NCBI RefSeq assembly: GCF_047511655.1
Contig: NC_133386.1
Span: forward strand, 179,697,146-179,761,145
DNA: 64,000 nucleotides
Direction: 5' to 3'
From: Castor canadensis
Taxonomy: Eukaryota > Chordata > Mammalia > Rodentia > Castoridae
Within the stretch, counting starts at the first letter, position 1. Every line of letters begins with the position of its first letter. Of the stretch, positions 58,703 to 64,000 are shown piece after piece. A model generated the notes under the pieces. It saw only the letters and a list, made by a program, of their open reading frames with translations, was not told the DNA's origin and searched no databases. A program made the position numbers and the translations under genes.

Positions 58703-59299
58703 GTAAGTAATATTATGTCATGTGCATGCCGCAGACTGTAAGTATGAGCTGACGCTTACTTTGTGCATGCTCCCGGGTGCTTTCTTGGCTGCCTTTTACC
58801 CCTTTCTAAAGAGGAGAATGAGGATGAGTTGGGGGGTAAAGGGTGTAGCTGCGTGTATGTGTGTGTATGTATATATATATAGATATATAATGAATTTGGG
58901 GCTGCATGCAAAGGAACTGAGAGAGGGAATTCTTGCAGAGCCGGGAATCACCCTGACAAATCTCTGAATCAATAGCGGCTGCAACTCACTCTCTTGTTAT
59001 GGGTCGGCGCTGTTGAGCTCGGCTCTCTCGACTGCCCCCTCCCCTCCCTATTTTCTCTGTCTTAAAGGGTGGCCAGACGCGACTTAATGGGCCATCTCTC
59101 TGCGAGATTAATGGAAACGGTGCAATATAAATCAAAATTGCATGGGGCCGGGGAGGTAAAGAGAGAGAAAAATCCCTATTCCTTTGACAAACCTCCCTGT
59201 TCGCTCCGGTCGCGGAATTCGAGGACCAAAACCCTGGTCCTAGCTGGCCCAGGTCTCGGTAGCTGTCCACAGAAGATAGGTGCTGAAAATTCCTTGGTC

Positions 59300-59420
59300 C
59301 TCAGCGAGTTCAGTTCCGAGCGCCAGGAGGCGGGGTTGGCGCCAGCTGCGGTTAGCCCCGCCCTGGATGCAGAAGAGGAATACGGAGAGGAGGGGGTTAA
59401 GGATGTTCAAAGGGGTTAGT
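59300..59420. other. GC-raised patch, no exon recognised
   Basis: CpG dinucleotides are moderately frequent ('gagcgccaggaggcggggtt', 'gttagccccgccctgg'), including a reverse GC box. No splice site or TATA box was found beside it. Confidence 0.35.
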
Positions 59421-61079
59421 CGTGACTTCGGTGAGAGCTTTGGGGAAAGGAGGGGTGAGTTAGAAGGAAAGGGGGAAGGAGAATTTAAAGGAGAGGGAGC
59501 GAAGTGTTAGATTCGAGGATGAGCTAAGGCCCGACGCTCCAGGAACAGAAGGCCAGGGCCGGTGGCTCACCGTCTTTCCCTGCAAAGGCTGGCCACTATC
59601 TGGGTCTCCATTCTCAGGCTCCCACACCTTCCCGCCAGTGGGTTTGAAGGATTTCTCCCTGATGATACTGACTCAAAATAAGAGGCTATAGACTGCTTTA
59701 TTCGGACCCTCATCCCGTCCCACTGCTTGTCCTCCCAACACACTACATTCTGCAATTCCTGGGAGGGTGTGTGATATGCAATTTTATTATTCTTAGTTTC
59801 TTCGCATCCCCTACAGCCATAGGAGCCCTAAATGACTTAGTGGAATGACTGTATTAGAAGCCAAAGCACAGGGGTTGCTGTTGCAATGCCCAGACAATCT
59901 AGGCTTGGAAATATCTCCCGGTGTCTAAAAGCCAAAGGATTGTAAACCAGTACCGAGAGGAATTGAGGACGGGTGTTTCTCAAGTTGACAAATGTCCTGG
60001 GGAGATCACCAACTCCTTGGGGTTGTGAGCTCGACCCAGAGTCAGAAACATTGCAATCAGCTTCAGTCATTTCGGCAGAACCTGTAGCCAAACAGGTGAA
60101 GAGGGAGGAAGGTATCAGAGGCGAAAAGGGGATGAGTTATCAAGAGCACATAAAGACATTCATACTGATTAACTCCTCAGAGAGGAATAAGTCTCATCCT
60201 CAAACTGGCCCACAAGGGCGGGCTGCGGAGGGAGGAAAGCACTCTCGTAGGTCTGCAGTAAGTGTGTGTGCATGTAGGGGTATTTTATACATAATGTTGA
60301 AAAAAAACACCTAGGGAGGTTGAGGTAAGTATCTGTGGGGCTAGCCTACAGGAGCACGAGAAGGGGAAGACCAGGTACTCTCTGCTCCATCTATCTGGCA
60401 ACAGCCGTGGCTTCAGTGACCTGTCTTCTATGCAGGGCATCTGGGTTGCAGCCTAAGCGGGGCGGGAAAGGGTGGGTCGAGATATTTTTAACTTAGAAGC
60501 AGTTTCTCTCTGGGAAGGCTCCCTTGCTGAGGCTGAGTATTCATCAACTCATAATAGTAACGAGGGCTGTTACTGATGTTGTGGAGAATAACACAAATAA
60601 CCTGCAACCCACACTTTGTCTTGACAATTCAACTCAAACCAAAGCTGCTCACAGCCTCTCAGCCCACCCCTCGGCCTCCTCGTCATTCAACAGGACCTAC
60701 TAGTTCCTTTTCACAAGCCTCGCCCCTCTCAGTCCCGCAAGTTGCATGGGTGTGTTTACAAATTCTGCCACATTTGCAAAACAAATTGCAGGGGGTGGAG
60801 GGAGAGGACGGGCGGGGAGAGGCGGTATCGCAATAAAACACTTGCAACACGTGGAGCCCTGATCGTGGCGGTGGGGTTTCCAAGAGTCCTGAAGGGGACG
60901 GCGGGGCGCCCCATGTCCTTATTTCCCTTCACCCCGCTCTCCCCCTCCCCTTCCCCACTGTTTGGCACAATGCACAAGTTTACCCCCGAACTGAATCCTA
61001 TTAAATAATTCAATGGTAGCGGTGTAATTTTGGTTGGAACCAGCACGGAGTCCCAAGTCGTGACTGCAAAAAGTGAGTA
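59421..61079. other. No exon recognised; GC-variable, SINE-free DNA
   Basis: A strong donor-like GAG|GTAAGTAT is present at 60,326 but without a clear acceptor. Frames are short and overlap on both strands. The DNA lies between promoter-like modules. Confidence 0.4.
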
Positions 61080-61249
61080 ATGCGCGCTGGCTGCGTCATG
61101 GCTCTAGTCACAGTTCATTCCGAGCTGAGAAGGAATCGTGACTTCGCCTGGAGACGTCCCCTACATGGGAGACGGGGGGTGGAGGGGGACCAAACCTGGA
61201 GGGGAACGGGGGTGGGGAGGAAAGACCTATCCAATGAAAACGGCTGCCA

Positions 61250-61617
61250 GGGGGACATTTGAACTCTGCTGCTTGCGGTGTCTCTCTCCCCTCTCTGCCC
61301 CGCGCACCTCTCCCCTCCCTCCCGACCAGCGCTCTCTCAGGCGCGCTCGCTCTCCCTCTACCCGACGACTCCTCAACAAGTTGGAGGGAGGCAGTAGCGC
61401 AGGGGTTAAGCTCGGGAAGCCGCAATTACCAAGATCGTGACCCTCCCACACAGTACAGTAACTTATATACTTACCTGGAAGAGCCCGCTTTGCCGCTGGG
61501 CAAACACTTGTGGGGGGCGGGGAGGGACGGGAGGAGAGCGGGCCAGCTGGAAAGGGCTCCTTCAAGCTGGCTGCAGTGCAATCGGGACCGGCGCGCTCCC
61601 GAGGCCCCCGGACCAAG
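61250..61617 (+). other. Candidate non-coding first exon, plus strand
   Basis: The sequence ends at a good donor, GGACCAAG|GTAAGC, at 61,618. The upstream 300 bases are CpG- and CT-rich as in 5' leaders. The 5' limit is approximate. It would be untranslated, because the frames across it disagree and lack domains. Confidence 0.4.
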
Positions 61618-61720
61618 GTAAGCAGAAAGGGGCTGGAGTTCTGGCTGGCTGGTGGTCCGTGGGCTCACTGGTCGACTGAGCAGAACTTTTTTTCCCAGTT
61701 GCCCCGCGCCGAGGCGGCGG
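61475..61720 (-). ncRNA. Candidate antisense first exon
   Basis: On the minus strand the exon ends CTTCCAG and is followed by GTAAGTATATAAG, a perfect-consensus donor (complementary to the U1 5' end over CAG|GTAAGTAT). It overlaps the candidate plus-strand exon by about 140 bases. The 5' limit is a guess. No coding potential was seen, so a long non-coding antisense RNA is the likeliest product if it is transcribed. Confidence 0.4.
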
Positions 61721-62236
61721 GCGCAGACTGAAGAGCCCCCTCTGGCGCGGCGGGCGCGCCGACGCTCGAAGGGTGTGTGCTTGCGTCTGTCGGTTGCCGA
61801 GCTGAGCCGAGGGGATGCGGTGGGAGAGTGGGTGGGTCGCAAAGCTGCAGGACGGTGATGGATGGGCGGAGGGGGTGGGCCAAAAGAGACTGGTAGAGAC
61901 TCCATAGTCTAGAGACGTGTTCACTTGGCATGCTGGGCAAGGGCGTGTGTGTGCGCGCGCGCCCGCCGGCACGTCGATTCCAGGGTAGCAAAAAACAAAC
62001 ATGGCAACTCCCCCCCTCCCAAGTTTTTGCAATGTTTGCAGTATCCCACTGTGGCTTAGGTTTTTCCCACTGACAGGGGGGACTATACCCTCTGGGGTGG
62101 GGCCAGTAGACGTCCATTTGATCACACCCTTCCTTGACATTAATGGGGTGGGGGGAGGCCGGACAGGACAGGGGAAAGAGTGGCGCTGCACTGGAAAGAA
62201 GAGAGCAGCCCTTCAAAGTTTGGATGGGTGGGATGG

Positions 62237-62350
62237 GGTAGGGGATCTAGAGGGAAGGAGGAAAAGGAGAAGGAGGGAAAGGGGGAAAGAGATCTTCCTC
62301 CCTCCTTCCTCTCTAGTCTCCCTTCCCCTCCCCTCTCCTTCCTTCTGCAG
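62237..62350. repeat. Purine tract then pyrimidine tract (imperfect hairpin)
   Basis: About 50 bases of GGA/GAAA-rich DNA are followed by about 55 bases of CCT/TTCC-rich DNA, roughly inverted around AGATCT at 62,290-62,295. The RNA or single strand could form a long imperfect stem. Confidence 0.75.
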
Positions 62351-62432
62351 ACTGGAATCTCCCGTCGTAGCGGGAGCTGGCAGTCAATGAGAGGCTCGCC
62401 CCTTGCTGTTCCCTCAACATTCTGCAGAATGG
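62351..62432 (+). other. Weak candidate exon
   Basis: A long pyrimidine tract and 'ttctgcag' form a good acceptor at 62,350. A weaker donor, ATGG|GTAGGG, closes an 82-base segment at 62,432. No protein signal. Listed because the acceptor is strong. Confidence 0.2.
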
Positions 62433-62902
62433 GTAGGGAGGGGGGGCTGCAGCAATGAAAGGGCACCTGAGGCAAATGGGCCATTAGACACCAATATTTG
62501 GACAGGTTTCAGGGAAGGTGCGGAGGGAACAGCTTCACCCTTACTGAGCATTCAGAACTTTTTTAGGGGGGTGGGGGAGTTGAGATATTCTCATTTTCTA
62601 GAAATAGGCTGACTAGAATGGAGTTTGAGTTTATTTTATGTTCATCTTTGCCTGTCATTTTCCGTCTGGATCTTCTGGCTTGGGTCCCGATGGGAGAGGT
62701 CGCTCTCTTGAACCCCTCTTTCCCAGTGTATCGCGTCACCCCCTCATCTGGGTTGGAATCGGGGAGAGTCATGGACAGCTTTTTTGCAACAACAATATTT
62801 TAACGTGTTCCAGTCTAGGTTTTGTTGAATAATTAGAAATGGAAATATTTTTTTCTCCCTCCCCCTTCTGAAAAAAAAAAAGGAAATGTGAGCTGTCTTC
62901 TG

Positions 62903-62934
62903 ATTGGTGGGTGACGATTTTAGTCCACACCAAT
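62903..62934. promoter_or_regulatory. Two CCAAT boxes in opposite orientation
   Basis: ATTGG (reverse CCAAT) at 62,903-62,907 and CCAAT at 62,930-62,934 lie 22 bases apart, upstream of a CpG-rich stretch. Paired CCAAT boxes bind NF-Y in many TATA-less promoters. Confidence 0.5.
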
Positions 62935-62989
62935 GAGCTGGCGGCCTCGTCTGTATTTATTTAGTGCTCTGGGGGAGTTTTTCTCTTTA

Positions 62990-63720
62990 CGCAGCGCCTG
63001 TAGTCACGGCTGGAGCCTCTGCTGGGGGACTAGGAGGGATAAGAGGGGATTTGGGGGAAATCTGAACTGTACCTATTCAGAGATCCGCGACCTTGCAGCC
63101 TGGGCTGGCAGAACCCTGATAGGGGAATGCGATGATAGGATAGACAGGCGGGAGGCTCTGAGTGCTGAGGCGACGGGAGAGGGGTGGAGGCTGGGCTCCG
63201 GGATCCCTGGTCCCCCTCCGAGCTTCCCTTCTTGCCCTCCACACACCTCTTTCGCTGCTGTGCTGGGCTGAGTTAGGGGACCGCGGACGATTTGGAGAAA
63301 TAGAGGGATGGGCCGGGGGGCGCCAGGAGGGGCGGGCAGAGCGCAGGGTGGGGAGGCTGAGGCGCGATGGAGCGCGCTGGGAAGACCCAGCCTACTCGGC
63401 TACGGGGTTCAGAGACATCCTGGGCTGAAGGCGGCGGCGGCGGACCAAAGAAGCCGGCAGACTATGCCCTTCGCGAATCTTTTTGCGGTCTGGGCTTGCT
63501 GTACATAACTCAATAGCCGGAAGCCCTTACCCCAAAAAGCATTCGCGGAGGGCGCACTCGTCAAGAAGACAGCAGCCACCAGCGATCGCTAGAAGCCCAC
63601 ACCTTCCCGAAGCGGCTCCATCCGAGACTTCCCCAGCCCTTTTTCCCGTTTTCCACGGAAGAATCAGTCTTTTCTCCGCTACCCGAGGCTTTGGTCACCC
63701 GCCTTCCCTCTGCACGGGTC
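62990..63720. promoter_or_regulatory. CpG-rich probable promoter or first exon area
   Basis: CpG density is raised over about 700 bases, with a short (GGC)n at 63,430-63,445. With the CCAAT pair just upstream it resembles another alternative promoter in the plus direction. No consensus donor was identified within it, so no exon is called. Confidence 0.5.
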
Positions 63721-64000
63721 CCCCACCCCCAACTTTTTAATCGACTTTGTATCACAGGGGGAATTGGAGAGGGTGGGGTACGGGTATTTTCGGAGAAGTG
63801 GGAAGAACCTGAAATACAATAAAAGTTTACAGAAGTTGTGTCATCCCCCCGCCCCCTGCCCACACCCCGAATAACCCCATTCACACATTGCCAAAAAGAA
63901 AAGAAAAAGAAAAAAAGAACCTGGTCTCATGGCCAAGTTAATACCTAGAGTATGAATCAGTTTAGGACACATTATGGTCATTTTTTGAGCCTAACGATCC
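63721..64000. other. No feature recognised at window end
   Basis: AT content rises again. There is 'acaataaaag' near 63,816 and an A-rich patch near 63,898. Any transcription unit starting to the left would continue past the edge. Confidence 0.4.

Larger units (their letters stand above)
61080..61860. promoter_or_regulatory. CpG island with divergent donors
   Basis: CpG-rich sequence with its densest part at 61,280-61,780. It contains several GC boxes and no clear TATA box. Donors on both strands face away from the centre, at 61,618 (plus) and 61,474 (minus), so the island may drive overlapping sense and antisense transcripts. The many 100-200 codon frames on both strands overlap and have no domain. 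Confidence 0.65.

Noticed and set aside
61469-61480. Possible U1 snRNA gene: 'atacttacctgg' equals the U1 5' end
   Set aside because: The match stops after twelve bases and nothing downstream resembles U1. The words are explained as the reverse of a perfect splice donor on the minus strand.
1-64000. CRISPR arrays, operons, phage or bacterial features
   Set aside because: The SINEs, LINEs, CpG islands, microsatellites and spliceosomal donors show vertebrate nuclear DNA. No direct-repeat/spacer array was seen.

Overview
The window looks like mammalian nuclear DNA from a rodent, most likely a castorimorph such as a beaver. The evidence is a young, abundant tRNA/ID-type SINE, often joined to a 7SL/B1-like left arm. 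Its units read as a cloverleaf-like 'GGCTGG..GTGGCTCAAGTGGTAGAGC..CTTGCCTAGCAAGC..GAGTTCAAACCCCAGTACC' followed by an A-rich tail. A B1-type element and heavily decayed L1, L2, MIR, MaLR/MLT1-like LTR and Tigger copies are also present. The species is inferred from my memory of the SINE type and is not proven here. I found no convincing protein-coding exon. Every long open frame lies in repeats, simple sequence or CpG-rich DNA and shows no recognisable domain.

Region by region: 1-31.7 kb is repeat-rich intergenic or intronic DNA with about fifteen SINEs, several nested (SINE in LTR, SINE in L1, LTR in L1) and several with microsatellites growing from the SINE tail. 31.76-32.66 kb is a strong CpG island with GC boxes and a good minus-strand splice donor, probably the promoter of an unidentified transcript. 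32.7-38.9 kb returns to repeats: an L2 block split by a SINE, a MER44/Tigger-like DNA transposon, a MIR, two CA/GT microsatellites and a B1. From about 38.95 kb to the end there is only one recognisable SINE in 25 kb, while old MIR copies survive. That is the pattern of a constrained regulatory domain.

Within that domain I see several promoter-like modules. One is a TATA/MEF2 promoter near 40.35 kb, with paired CRE-like sites upstream and a pyrimidine-rich 5' exon. That exon ends at a clear donor at 40,950. A second cluster covers 56.8-58.7 kb: MEF2 sites, an E-box/MEF2-like pair, a CACGTGACGTCA composite in a CpG-rich block, a TATA-like box and a strong donor at 58,703. A third is a CpG-rich promoter near 61.2-61.7 kb with a plus-strand donor at 61,618 and a perfect-consensus minus-strand donor at 61,474. 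A fourth is a CpG-rich module with two CCAAT boxes at 62.9-63.7 kb.

The simplest reading is that the right half holds the alternative non-coding first exons of a tightly regulated, plus-strand developmental gene (muscle/heart/neuronal type, judging by the MEF2 and CRE sites), with an antisense transcript starting in the same CpG island. The coding exons would lie beyond the right edge. I considered MEF2C with its antisense RNA as a candidate, but the sequence alone does not prove it, so no gene symbol is assigned.
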